A stretch of 64,000 bases of DNA from Atriophallophorus winterbourni. Its lineage: Eukaryota > Platyhelminthes > Trematoda > Plagiorchiida > Microphallidae. Positions 22,946-33,730 of this stretch are shown here, one piece after another (within the stretch, counting starts at the first letter, position 1; the number at the start of each line of letters is the position of its first letter). The notes below the pieces were generated by a model. The model saw nothing but the letters and a program-made list of their open reading frames with translations, did not search any database and had not been told where the DNA came from. The position numbers and the translations under genes were made by a program. Location: positions 23,197 through 87,196 of the forward strand of contig JACCGJ010016349.1 of NCBI GenBank assembly GCA_013407085.1. Direction: 5' to 3'.

Positions 22946-23074
22946 TATAGAAATCTTACGAGTTATCTTTAATTAATTATTGAAAACTGAGATGAACTCT
23001 TAAAGTTTAATACTTTCGAATACGAAGCTTGTGAAAAATAAAACGTCTCAACTTAATCCAAAACCTCATTAGAA

Positions 23075-23185
23075 TGCATTTCCATCACACACACTCTACG
23101 ACAGCTTTCTTGTTGTTTGTAATGTTCAGGTACGATCAGGATTCACGTGTCTTGAAACTGTTGAGAAATGGTAAACAAGTTATGC
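23075..23185 (-). repeat. Hammerhead family B copy, degenerate
   Basis: Same flanks as other B copies (ATGCATTTCCATCACACACA; TCTTGAAACTGTTGAGAAAT, then TGGTAAACAAGTTA) but the core has decayed (CCTGAACATTACAAACAACA). Confidence 0.65.
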
Positions 23186-23189
23186 AATT

Positions 23190-25280
23190 GGAAGTCATTA
23201 TCGGATAAGGTTGTGTGATTAAAATGAGAATGTTTGTTCATGACGTTGTGTTTAACCCCATCTACATGTGTTTGGGCAAATGGGATTGAAGAGGTTGGTA
23301 GTACAAATGTTATTCTATAGTAGGCAATATTCATTTCCTACTATCAGGCTTCATTATGAGATGACTCGAAGTCAAATTTGATTTTCTGTCCTAATTGACC
23401 TAAAAGTGTCGGAATAATTCGATTATATACAGGTCCTTCCGTTTTGGTAGTATTCACACCCCCATGACAACGAGTCAACAGTTACACATCTCCACATCAC
23501 TCATGGTAGGAGAACAACAACTCGTCAGGCGAAGGTCAATTCCCTTACCAATCTTTTATAAGCCAATGTTGTCACGACAACAATGCCTTCAGTGAGTCTG
23601 TGCCTGTGTTCACTTCTGTCTAATTTGCGGGGCGTTTTCTTAACAAACGGTTCCATCTAAGCCCACAATATAATAGGCTTGTTTGGCAGATGTTGATGGA
23701 TTGTATATTCTTTAATAGCTAACGACGATTTCCGTCTGATCCTATTATTAGGCACGTTATCACACGATTATGGTCCATGCTATTCTTCTGTAATCCGAAT
23801 TTCTGTGCGTATGTGATTATTTTCGTCGGTTGTTATAACGTTTCCTGTTCTTCGTTGTAACGGAGAGATGTGATTTGTATTTTAATCTAGCTGCCTTAAC
23901 TGGAACTGTTTACCAGTGTAGATTACGCGTCCACAGTACCATATTGAAGGTATAATTGATAATAATATATAGAGAATTTGATTTCAAATTAATAATATAA
24001 TCGCATCTTGTTTCTAATAAATGCTATACACCAATACTAAACATTGTCCACAGATATATTACATATTCATAATCCAAGATCATTCGATGAACAGTTGGCA
24101 AAAATGTTCAGTTACTGCATTTGAATGGGGGATTAGGTGAAATAATGTTTCAATTGGAAAATCAGACATTTGGTCGTGCTTGAAAATTTCCCATGGGAAA
24201 GTAAGTAAGGTGGGGGTAAACTTCAGATTACGAGTTAGTCGATTTTATATAACTCTAACTTCTGGGCTATAGCAGCGAGCAACTCAAATGAAAAGATGAT
24301 TGATCAATGCTGGCGGAATGAATTCTAATGCATTGGATTAGTTTTCACGAATTCTTCTGAAAAATCATTGAACCAAGATGATCGCTTGATCGGGTTCTGG
24401 TTATTGTGATATATTTTCATTGAATATTATAATTATTATATATTAAAATTGAAAACTCATAATTTATGCTAATCTCTATTTGAATGAGTCAAATTTGTGA
24501 TTCGAAGCTATTGAGTTCAATTTACACATATTTCTGAGAATGAAATTTCGAGAATTGAAATCGCAATTACGAAATCACTTTTGTTTACATTCAATCAATG
24601 GAAAAAGATTACGTAATTATTTCATTCTGTCTTAAAGGTGAAAACTTGTTCCTGGCTAGTTAACTTTTCGATTTTATGAAAAATTCTTTTAACGTTTCGA
24701 TAATGCCACGAGAAAACAGTGGATGATCTTCAGCGCGGGAGCTGTTAAAAAATTTCAAATGTGTGCAAGTTAAGTACAAAAAGGATTATAATTCCAACAT
24801 GACGTACTCTGTCACCCTGAAGTTACTTAATAATAATTGATATTGGGAAAAACTTGTACAACATTACTTATACCAATAAATTGCTCACAAATATCAAGGA
24901 AATAGAAAACCGAATTCATACGCAATTTGCAAATGTCACTTCAAACATTTTGTGAATACGATCATTGTACACAGATTATGTTTTTAACGTTGAAAGAGAC
25001 TCGCTGTTGGTTTCCGTCAGTTGATGTTGTACACGGATGTACAGTTTGAGCCCATGAAATTTATATAATGGACATTGTTCTCAGATGATAACAGAGTTCG
25101 GTATGAAAAGCACGATTTCTTCCAACACATTCCCTGCCGAATAAAGTGGCTATTCGGTCGCTAACGTTACGCAACAATACTTTTGTATTTGACTCATTTT
25201 ATTATGCCTTCAAATCAAACTATGGGGAATTTGTTCTTTTTAATTAATATGGTCAATGCAAGGGGCTCCAAAATATCATT
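23190..25280. other. No recognised feature
   Basis: AT-rich; nothing coding recognised. Confidence 0.35.
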
Positions 25281-25282
25281 AG

Positions 25283-25365
25283 GTAACGTCTTTGTACTAC
25301 AAGTGCGGTCTATATAAATGTCTAATTGCGGATTCCAACTCTCCATAGAATAGATTATATGGTAT
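25283..25365 (-). pseudogene. RTE 3' fragment
   Basis: AACGTCTTTGTACTACAAGT matches the RTE at 7259 and continues to the equivalent of about 7330. Isolated short relic just left of a larger RTE copy. Confidence 0.6.
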
Positions 25366-25387
25366 ATGAGGGTGTTCAATGCTCATG

Positions 25388-25423
25388 CACAGATTTGGAC
25401 AGATTTGGCAGATTTGGACAGTA
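25388..25423. repeat. Short minisatellite, CAGATTTGGA units
   Basis: Three and a half units of 9-10 bp. Confidence 0.8.
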
Positions 25424-25479
25424 CTGTTGCATTTGTTAATCCCCAAATTGAGGATATGCTCGCATCAATGAAAACCAAA

Positions 25480-26421
25480 ATTGTTGTTCAAATGCGTCGT
25501 TTGATGTCGACCATGGATGTACATCGTTTAATGTTTAATGTTTAATGCTCCACAGCTTTTCGAATGACTAAACAGTCCGATTCGGAAGTGACAGTCTCTC
25601 CGTAGCGATCACGGTGATAGGTAGTAATCAGTCATTCGGCGTTAGTTGCACGCCGATGGCGTGGCAGTGACCAAGAAGTGTATCTGCTTTTTCCCAGCTT
25701 GGACATGACGTTTTACATTGTGCATTCAAAGTAAGCGGTCAACAGCGAAATCTTTACAACCCGTGGAGTCAATGCCATGAGCTTTCATATCTCTTTCGCA
25801 AACGTCTTTTTACCGGGAATGCAGGCTGTCCAATAGCGAAATATATGATTTCAACTCACCATAGAGTAAATCTTTTGAACTACAATTATTTATTCTTACT
25901 CTGTAAACGTGAGCAAACAACCGTATGAGGCGCTGACGTAGTAAATTATGCATGTCCCGTAGACCAGCTTTTGAAAGCACTTCAGCATTAGTCAATTTTT
26001 CCATCCAGGATATGTTCAAGATACGACGGATGCTTCGTAGATGGAAAGATTTCAGCTTTTCATAGTGTCTTGCGCGGGTGGTCCAGGTTTCACTGCCGTA
26101 CAGTAAACCATTTACTACGCACGCACTGCATACCATCATTTTTGTGTTAACAATAAACTTACGGTTGCCCCAGACACAGAAGTTCAATCGGGACAAAATA
26201 TTAGCTGCTCTTCTAATCCAGTTTTCAATCTTCTTGTCTAGTGAGAGGTTAAATTAATACATATGAAATGATGTACTGCTTCAAGCTGACAGTTTTCAAC
26301 ATGATGATTGGAGGCTATACAATTCCTTGACCAAAGACTTTGGTCTTACTCATGCTGATTGTTAACCTAACTTCTATGCATGCCGACGAAAAGCAGTCCA
26401 TTAGCAACTGGAAGTGTTCTT
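25480..26421 (-). pseudogene. RTE copy, 3' portion, split by the CR1
   Basis: Minus strand: 3' UTR (25490-25805, matching 6950-7260), C-terminus in a 128-codon frame (25810-26196: RLNFCVWGNRKFIVNTKMM, LLYGSETWTTRARH, FHLRSIRRILNISWMEKL), then RT-end sequence (KTKVFGQGIV region) to 26421, where it stops at a point equivalent to about 7893. The same copy resumes at 31527. The junction sequences match neighbouring positions of the intact family member. Confidence 0.85.
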
Positions 26422-26893
26422 GGATTATCAACGTATCGTGCCGTGCCGTGCGGTCGCATTATTTGGAGCTCCTGTTAATCAGGATATACTGTTCTTACAC
26501 TTACACGTACGTGGATATATTATACCTTGTTGGACTCCTCTCGAAGTCAACTTTCAGGATATACCACTCTCGTAGCGGTATTCGATAATACGAGCAAATT
26601 CGGATTTATCGTGATTTTCCCATATTGGATCTACGCCTGCAACTCTGTTAATACGCTTCAAGTCCACAAAGGGATTAACGTCATCGAAACGATCTTATTT
26701 TTCGCCGTCGACTGGTTATATATTCAACGTCGTGAGAGCAACTACCGAAGCGCATCGCCGGAATCAATTCTGACTTTGCTCTTATTAGTGAACAACGCTT
26801 TTCGTCGCGCTCACCATATTCATCATCGATCGCTCGACAGAACCACAGCCTGTACACACACAACTGAACAGTACTGCACACAAACCTGACCGG

Positions 26894-28063
26894 ATGACCC
26901 CGAAAAGAATAAAAAGCGCATCGGGATACAGGTGCACGGTTTGCCAAAAGTCGGTAAGTCCTAAGGCGAGATCTGTCACGCGTTACGATTGTTTGTTGAA
27001 AGTGCATGCAAAATGCGACAAATCGCTGACCTTGGATTTAGTATCGATTATTAATGGAGATAATTGTCCTGGTGTCTGTTCTGTTTGTCTAGTTTGCAAG
27101 GCCAAATCAACACCGTCAGCCTCGGCGGCGAAAACCCCTGAATATGATATTGAGTCGCGTCTAAATGGAATGGAATCCAGTATACAAAAACTGAATGAAT
27201 TGATAATAAACGTCATAAAGGCACCGTCGTTACCCGACTTAAAGGTTACTGCCGAAAAGCCGGTAGATAATCCACCATACTCGAGCAGGCCAACATTTGC
27301 CCAGATAACCGCGCAGATGGCGACTGAAACGGGGAAGCATTCGTTGGGATCAGTGACTTCTCGACTTAACGGAACCGAGAAAGGACTCAGAAAATCCACT
27401 TCTGAAGTGACTGACTCAAATGATAAAATAAAGTCCGCGGGTGTAAACCTAAGCGTTATATGTACAAACGTGACCGAGTCGCAGGAAACGCTGTTTGAAG
27501 CTAAGCAAAAACATGAATTAGCTGAGTGGTATAAACTCTGCAGTCTGATGAGATTGGCCGCGGTTACTCCCTCATTAATAGTTCGATTAAACCGCCACCT
27601 GTATTCTCCTCATAAGGATGATCCTCGCCTTTTAAGAATAACGCTGCAATCTGCGGAGGACGTGGAAAACGTACTTTTAAATGCTTACATTCTTAGAGGT
27701 GTTCCAGAGACTACATGTCGTATCCATGCAGACTTACCATGGTGGGAGCGAAAGTCGTCGCAGAAATCTCGTGAAGAACGTAATCCAAGAAGTATGGTAA
27801 TTCTTGGTGTTCCGGAAGATGCTGCTGACACGCATTCTCAAGAAAAGTCTGTGCACGACCACAAACAGTGGAAATATCTAGCCGAAACAATTGGTATTAA
27901 AAATACCATACTTCTGGATGCTTTTAGAATACTGCGGTCTGCCAACTATAAAGGGCAAGGTCCTAGCCCTTCAAAGCTAACCTTCTTCACAACCGAAATG
28001 ACCGATACTATCAAACGTGAATGGGAAGCTAATAAAAAATCCTACCCCAAAACGTCAAGTTGA
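26894..28063 (+). CDS. CR1 ORF1 protein, PHD-like zinc finger
   Basis: A 389-codon frame from the first ATG after the 5' UTR. A Cys/His cluster at residues 14-65 (C14-x2-C17, C33, H38-x2-C41, C58, C62-x2-C65) fits a PHD/RING-like finger, as in ORF1 proteins of several CR1 elements. Residues 66-150 are Ser/Pro/Ala-rich and polar. The region 290-380 (PRSMVILGVPED, WKYLAETIGI, LLDAFRILR, PSKLTFFT) looks like a conserved folded C-terminal domain of ORF1. The likely role is RNA binding or chaperoning in the retrotransposition complex. The stop at 28061 may be premature, since a following frame continues into the spacer. Confidence 0.7.
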   Translation: MTPKRIKSASGYRCTVCQKSVSPKARSVTRYDCLLKVHAKCDKSLTLDLVSIINGDNCPGVCSVCLVCKAKSTPSASAAKTPEYDIESRLNGMESSIQKLNELIINVIKAPSLPDLKVTAEKPVDNPPYSSRPTFAQITAQMATETGKHSLGSVTSRLNGTEKGLRKSTSEVTDSNDKIKSAGVNLSVICTNVTESQETLFEAKQKHELAEWYKLCSLMRLAAVTPSLIVRLNRHLYSPHKDDPRLLRITLQSAEDVENVLLNAYILRGVPETTCRIHADLPWWERKSSQKSREERNPRSMVILGVPEDAADTHSQEKSVHDHKQWKYLAETIGIKNTILLDAFRILRSANYKGQGPSPSKLTFFTTEMTDTIKREWEANKKSYPKTSS

Positions 28064-28189
28064 GCTTGCCCAACGTAATAGCCGGAAGCAAGCAAACGGA
28101 TAGTACCGACCATCAAACGTCTAGTGATGAGGTTCAACCTGAATGTCATGTAATTGCTCCAAAAAACTTGAGCATTCCGACCAGACAAT

Positions 28190-28380
28190 AACGAATGTCA
28201 CTTTTTTGGAGCGAAACAAAGTGCGAAGCGAATTTTCGAAGTGCCCTAACTGCCCCTCGCAATGGCGAATAGTATCAAAGCGAATGTCCGAAGTGCACTT
28301 CACAATGGCGAAGCGAAGCGAATATTCGCTTCACTTCGCAACTTCGCTCCGCTTTAAATCCCAAATCGAAATATTCGTTA
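28190..28380. repeat. GAAGCGAA-rich spacer with perfect 18-bp palindrome
   Basis: Between ORF1 and ORF2 lies a run of GAAGCGAA/TTCGCTTC words, including the perfect palindrome GAAGCGAATATTCGCTTC at 28315-28332 and extended partial pairing around it (28305-28355). This is unlike the rest of the element and could be a secondary insertion or a structured inter-ORF spacer. Confidence 0.6.
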
Positions 28381-29094
28381 TTGTCTGATTCCGACTCTAA
28401 CCAAGTCGGCCTTCTTATAACTTTTCATGATTTGAACACCACAAACTTTATAAGATGTTTATATACAAATGCACAAAACCTTCCGAACAAATTAGCTGAG
28501 TTAAACGAGATATGTTCGCGCTACTCACCTGACATTATCGCCATTACAGAAACATGGTATTCCTCCCAATTGATTGAAACGGAGATATCAATTCCAAATA
28601 TGAATTTGACAAGGAACGATCTAGAGAGAAGTGGTGGTGGCGTTGCTCTTCATTATCATAATCGACTCCAGTGCCATCCAATAGACAAGACAGAATTCAC
28701 GCTCGAGGATACAATTTGGTGCTCTTTAAAGCTGATGTCTGGTGAAGTTTGCATTATTGGTGTAGTCTACCGGTCCCCTTCATCTACGGAATCGTACAAC
28801 GAAAGGTTGATCCAAGTGCTTCAGCGCTTGACTCACACACAGCAATCAACGACACTTATTATTGGTGATTTTAATCTGTCCGCTCTTTATCACAGGGACG
28901 ATCACTCCGCACAAACGCTAGAATACCGATTTAGAGAGGTACTAGATTCAATCTCGTTATACAACCATGTTCACGAATACACTCGGAGAAGAGGTTCTGA
29001 CCGCCCCTCTGTCTTGGATTTGGTGTTAACATCGGAAGAACAATCTATCGAAGCGATCGAATTCCAGGTTCCGCTGGGTCTCAGCGACCATTGA
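28381..29094 (+). pseudogene. CR1 ORF2 endonuclease domain
   Basis: Apurinic-type endonuclease: CLYTNAQNLPNKLAELN (Asn motif), IIAITETW (Glu motif), GGGVALHYHN, IIGVVYRSPSS, LIIGDFNLSAL (Asp/Asn motif), SVLDLVLTSEE and LGLSDH (final Asp-His). All catalytic blocks are readable. No ATG begins this frame near 28381, so the true ORF2 start is lost or upstream in the spacer. A TGA at 29092-29094 follows the final His immediately and the frame then continues to 29634, so it is a point nonsense mutation. Confidence 0.85.
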
Positions 29095-29964
29095 GTGCTT
29101 GTGTTTCATTATGTCTGCAGTACTCCGCAATCGCTTGCTCCGAACGGGGTGGTTCGACGGGTAGATAAATTGGCCCTGAGTAAATCGCTCGTGCAGATTC
29201 CGCATTTTCAGACGGACAACATAAGCCCTGACTCGCAATGGAACGAACTAGTAGGTTTTCTGAAACTGAAGATAGACGAGAACTTGCAGATCGTTCAGAA
29301 AAGGTTCGTCCATGAACTTCGTTTTGTTGTCCGCAGCAGAACAAAAAGGTGGATAGCACTGAAGCGAGCAGCGTGGGTGCAGCACAAAGCCAACAATAAT
29401 TTTACCTCCTGGCAACATTTCCGTATGTTACGCAACAAAGTGACTGCATTTATTCGAGAGGATAATGAAGCGCACCAATTGCTGCTCCTGTCAAAAATAG
29501 AACGCAACCCTAAGTTACTATACAAGATCGTGAACGCGAAAGCAAAAGTCAAACCAGGTATTTTTCCCATCCAGAATGGTGAAAAACTCACCGAAACAGC
29601 GTTGGAAACCGCAAATGCTCTAGCAATTTATTAGTCCAAATTGTTCGTGCTAAAGCTTTTAGTGGAACGTTTAAAGTATTCAATCGAAACAGGATTCGAA
29701 ACATTGTGCGATATTTCGATAAATCCAATGATTGTTGCAAGTCATAAGGAAGCGCACCAATTGATGCCCCTGTCAAAAATGGAACGCAACCCTAAGTTAC
29801 TATACAACATCATGAACGCGAAAGCGAAAGTCAAACCAGGTATTTTTCCCATCCAGAATGGTGAAAAACTCACTGAAACAGCGTTGGAAACGTACGATAT
29901 TTCGATAAATCCAATGATTGTTGCAAGTCATTTGCTCAAACTGAACGTAAGAAAATCCCCATGA
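29095..29964 (+). pseudogene. CR1 ORF2 linker with duplicated blocks
   Basis: In frame with the endonuclease after one stop, to 29634. Contains a Lys/Arg-rich stretch (RSRTKRWIALKRAAWVQHK) and the NPKLLYKIVNAKAKVKPGIF segment. Block P (29467-29609) recurs at 29749-29891, and the 37-bp block Q (29709-29745) recurs at 29895-29931, so that Q flanks the second P on both sides. The normal order P-X-Q has become P-X-Q-P-Q. Confidence 0.85.
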
Positions 29965-31366
29965 GCGGATGGCATCACACCGGATGTGCTCAGGTTCTGT
30001 CACCGTCAGCTTTGTGAACCGCTCTCCAGCCTGTTTAACTATTCGTTGCTTAAGGGAGTAGTACCGAAAGATTGGAAGTCTGGCGTGATAACACCAATCT
30101 TCAAGGCGTTTGCCGATCTGACGTTGCAAATTATCGCCCCGTCACACTTTTACCTGTTATTGCTAAGGTCATGGAACGTATAGTCTCGAAAAGAATGGTT
30201 GCACACTTTGAATCGCTCAATTTTTTTTCACCAGCACAGCATGGATTTCGATGTCACCGATCCTGTCTCACAAATCTTCTCATAGCATTAGACGACTGGA
30301 CGAAAGAGTTGGATAGAAGTTCTTGCATCCACGTCTGTTGCCTAGACATTTCGAAAGCTTTTGACAGGGTCAATCATCATCTGCTTTTTCAAAAACTGAT
30401 GCGTTCAGGAATATGTAAACCACTTCTTTCATGGCTGTGTGACTATTTGTCAGATCGAGACGCCAGAGTTAAATTTAAAGGAGTGCTATCACAAACGTTC
30501 AAAACCACGAGTGGTGTCCCACAAGGATCTGTGTTAGGCCCGCTCCTCTTTCTTTTCTCTCTATTTTGTTATACATAAACGTTTTCCCCCCTTCATATCT
30601 TCTAAAATGTTCCTGTTCTCGGATGATATGAAAATTTGGACGCCGATTAGTTCTGCAGAGGATTGTGAGAAACTACAAATGGATTTGGACAGTGTGTCAA
30701 ATTGGGCGGCCATGAATGACATGTAATTCAACATACAGAAATGTAAGATGCTCCATCTTGGCAAGAATGTTCCTTGAAAATATCGATTGGGAACTTAAAA
30801 CCTAGCATGGAGCTCGTTAGAAAAATATCTTGGAGTGCGGATTTGCGGTAACCTGAAGAACACAGTGCACTGCCAGAATATATATCGACGGGCCAACAGA
30901 TTGTTAGGTATCGTTCGAAGAATATTTTGAAGATTCTCCCTGGTAACGTTACCAAGGATAATGAATGTCCACCTTCGCCATACGATGGAGTATGCGATCG
31001 AGGTCTGAGCTCCTTGGCTGCGAAACGATATTGCACTCTTCGATAAAATCTATCATAGAGCAACAAAGTTAGTGATGGGTCTTCGCAATGTACCGTGTAC
31101 CGAAAGACTGCGACGTCTGGGTCTATGTGACTTTAACCCAAAAAGGATACGACGCGATATTATTCTGACCTATAGAATTGTGTCTACCGAAGGACATCCA
31201 CTAAAACACTTGCTTGATGTATGTGATGGAAAAGTAACACGAATACATACCTTATGCCTTTACGTTCCAAGTTCCGGTATTGATTCCGCCGTACGAGCTA
31301 TATTTCTTTGGAATTCCCTACCCCAACATGTGGTGGACTCTTCTTGTTTGGCGATTTTTAAAGCGT
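29965..31366 (+). pseudogene. CR1 ORF2 reverse transcriptase and C-terminus
   Basis: Readable blocks: GITPDVLRFCHRQLCEPLSS, VPKDWKSGVITPIF, a frameshift near 30100, NYRPVTLLPVIAKVMERIV, AQHGFRCHRSCLTNLL, VCCLDISKAFDRVNHHLL (motif A), TTSGVPQGSVLGPLLF (motif B). After stops near 30575 comes FLFSDDMKIW near 30612 (motif C, F-S-D-D where F-A-D-D is usual), then KYLGVRICGNLKN, TMEYAIEV, FDKIYHRATKLVMGLRN, LRRLGLCDFNPKRIRRDIIL and FLWNSLPQHVV with the stop at 31366. Confidence 0.85.
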
Positions 31367-31500
31367 AATTGGACTTGCACTTGCAAACGAACATCATTCG
31401 TGAGCCTTACATTTGATATTCTCTATTGCTTTTATACTATTGTAATTTTCATGTTTTATTCATACCGTAATCCTGTGGAGTTGCTAAGTCATAACCGTAA

Positions 31501-31526
31501 ATCATTGAATCTTGAATCTTGAATCT
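31501..31526 (+). repeat. CR1 3' tail, TTGAATC repeats
   Basis: ATTGAATC then TTGAATC twice, immediately before RTE sequence resumes. CR1 elements end in short tandem repeats rather than poly(A). Confidence 0.85.
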
Positions 31527-31742
31527 CGGGTATGAGCACTAATAGCTGCACCGATGAAAAAACAGCATGTCATAGATTAACACATCCCGTAGCTTGGTTT
31601 GTGCTCTTAACCGGTTCAGGTTGAAAAGTTTGTAATCACTTTGCCTGCGTAGGTAAATGCCTTCTGATCTCGTTCTAAAAGCATGGACCCGAAGCAGAGC
31701 AAAAAATGCCGAAATGTGTGGGATCAAGAACAGCCAAAATGA
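31527..31742 (-). pseudogene. RTE copy, RT fragment, right side of the split
   Basis: Continues the copy that ends at 26421: CGGGTATGAGCACTAATAGC corresponds to the RTE at 7891. The frame gives AFFALLRVHAFRTRSEGIYL and FNLNRLRAQTKLRDVLI, equal to the intact RTE RT at 7920-8080. It ends by 5' truncation near 31742. Confidence 0.85.
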
Positions 31743-33092
31743 AGCTTGATACAATAAAATTTTCGCGGTTTGTACCCAATTTTACTTGTCTCTCGGGGTA
31801 CACCAAGTTTTGTAAAATTTCGAAAGACGAAAGCTGGTTTCATAATTTGATGTTTCAGTGAAAATCTAACTCGAAAATTCATTGATATTGTCTGTAAAAT
31901 AGTGTTTGAGCAGATTAGTTGGCTCATTAAAAATCTATAATGGCTACATGAGAGGAACTTAAACTTTGTTGATCATAATGACTTTAGAATTTTCAACGCC
32001 GAGCGCCACCCTTCCATAGCGTTAATATTTGTACACTCATCTTCCGAGCTAACAACTTCATGAAATAAATGTTGATATTAGAATTTTTGTTGTTAGTGGA
32101 ATAATAAATGGAACAATTGCCGTTTCCGTTAAAAATATCCCAAATAATCTCTATTCTGATTTTAATCAGAGTTTTGAAGATCAAAAAATAATAATACAAT
32201 ATATTGATAATAATTCAACGTGTTTGCACAACAAAATTGTTTGAGGAGATTAGTTGCTATTTCGAAAAGTATCCAACACGTGATTCTGTGTAACACAGAG
32301 AAACCGGCTCTCATGTGCCGGTAAAAGGCAAACAAGTGTGACATGCTCCTTGAAATTAGTTTTGTAAGCAAGTAGAGTCCGTTGGTCTATATTGGCTTTC
32401 CACCTGCGTAAAGAGAAATGCTCGAATATACCTTTACTGAGTTCAGACTATATCCGGCCGTGAATCGTCATATGGCTCCAATGCGCTATAAATCAGGCAG
32501 ACCCCAGCCAATGAGGCAGTGTGTAAAGCGCTATCTTTAAGCTTGATACGTTCTGTCTCTTAACGAAATCGAACTGATACCGTGGAATCGTCTCTGGCCG
32601 ACCGTCTATAATATATAACGTTGTACGCTTTAGACAGATCTTCACTCCAGAATCGGACTATATAATGATGTGAGATGTTGTAGAGAATCTGACTGCAAAT
32701 ATTTGGTTTGAATTTTTTAAATCAGGTCAGTGACATTGTGAAAAAATTGTTTTTTTACGAGTGACTATTAGATTTCGTGCAACGAACCATCACACTCTTG
32801 AGATCTGTGCTATTAACACACCTCGAAACATTACTTTGGTCATCCATCAGTGCCAAGAATTACTACGTAATTCTGCGTTTGAGCATTGAACGAACCCTAT
32901 TAAACAGTGACTTCAAAGTCTAATGTTAAATGTGCTGCAACAAAACATTGTTCACGCGAAAATATTTGACCTTTGATTTAAAAAACATTTTTTGTAATTT
33001 GATCAATGAAGAAGCAATGCATCGGAAATATATTTAATATTTGTATCAAAATAAAAGTAAAATCAAGTTGGATTTACAAACATTTTAATAAT
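31743..33092. other. No recognised gene; downstream flank of the ephrin-like terminal exon
   Basis: AT-rich. On the minus strand an ATTAAA lies about 15 nt after the stop of the terminal exon (33075-33080) and could serve as its poly(A) signal. Nothing else recognised. Confidence 0.35.
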
Positions 33093-33730
33093 TTATACAG
33101 ATATATTAATCACATTATTTCTATTCACATAAACATCGGAATTCTCTAAAGCCAGGTCTCTGTTCTTTGGAAATTTCCAATTCTGTTCACACAGATTTTT
33201 TCTTTCACAACATGATTTTCTTGGATTTTGTAATGAACGGTTTGGTTCAATAATCTCGGTACGGTGTTTCCAAGATGTCGTGTCTACTGCATGTAGCTGC
33301 GGACTATATACCACTGTGTCAAAGCCAAACGAAGGAAGTTTATATGAAAAATCTTGTGGAGTAACTTTTTTCTTCGCATCCACACCGAGGTGTTGTGGAT
33401 TATTTGAAAATAGATTTCTAGAAATCGTTCCAATATCGGACCTTAGGAAGGTGTACGAAGAATTGGAATGATATACACTGTTCGATTTGTCATGCAGGTT
33501 CTTTTCGTTGAACGACACCAGGGAACGTGTTTTGCAACTCGATGCTTTGTATGATTGCTCACTAATTTGCTTCTTTTGCCGTACTCTTGTCCAATAGCAT
33601 ACAAGCAGCAAACCTCCGATGCCAATAACCGTCAATATGCTCAATATACACGGGATGAGTAGGAATCGATACCGGGACCAAACATCTTGCTGGTTATATC
33701 CAGCTGCGTCATCGATCGTGGCTTCTCGTT
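33093..33730 (-). CDS. Terminal exon of a single-pass membrane protein, probably ephrin-B-like
   Basis: The minus-strand frame opens after a splice acceptor (pyrimidine-rich tract then TTCACAG, 33731-33737) and runs 211 codons to a stop at 33093. Residues 1-21 are a short polar juxtamembrane piece (YNQQDVWSRYR). Residues 22-46 form a clear transmembrane helix, followed by the stop-transfer sequence TRVRQKK. The remaining 160 residues are a polar cytoplasmic tail with several tyrosines (SVYHS, SSYTF, TVVYSPQ, SDVYVN), ending NISV, which fits a class II PDZ ligand (hydrophobic at -2 and 0), as at the C-terminus of ephrin-B proteins. Link to the ephrin exons 6.4 kb upstream is an inference from strand, order and architecture. 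No transposon similarity was seen. Confidence 0.6.

Larger units (their letters stand above)
26422..31526 (+). mobile_element. Full-length CR1-like LINE inserted into an RTE
   Basis: About 5.1 kb: 5' UTR (26422-26893), ORF1 with PHD-like zinc finger (26894-28063), spacer with a palindrome (28064-28380), ORF2 endonuclease (28381-29094), linker (29095-29964, with internal duplications), RT and C-terminus (29965-31366), 3' UTR and a TTGAATC-type tail (31501-31524). Both ends are defined by the split RTE copy around it, rarely possible from sequence alone. Stops in the endonuclease and RT and a frameshift at about 30100 make it defective. Confidence 0.9.

Noticed and set aside
24685..24740. Hammerhead-like text on the minus strand (CTGAAGA to GAAACG)
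   Set aside because: Both core words exist, but the bases next to them (U and C) cannot form the base of stem II and no stem I pairing was found.
26527..26889. 120-codon frame upstream of CR1 ORF1
   Set aside because: Sits in the CR1 5' UTR between the RTE junction and the ORF1 start; no recognised domain.
32430..32560. Possible tRNA gene
   Set aside because: No cloverleaf could be drawn; only scattered short complementarities.
33280..33471. Open frame antisense to the membrane-protein exon
   Set aside because: Shadow of the 211-codon minus-strand exon; no domain of its own.
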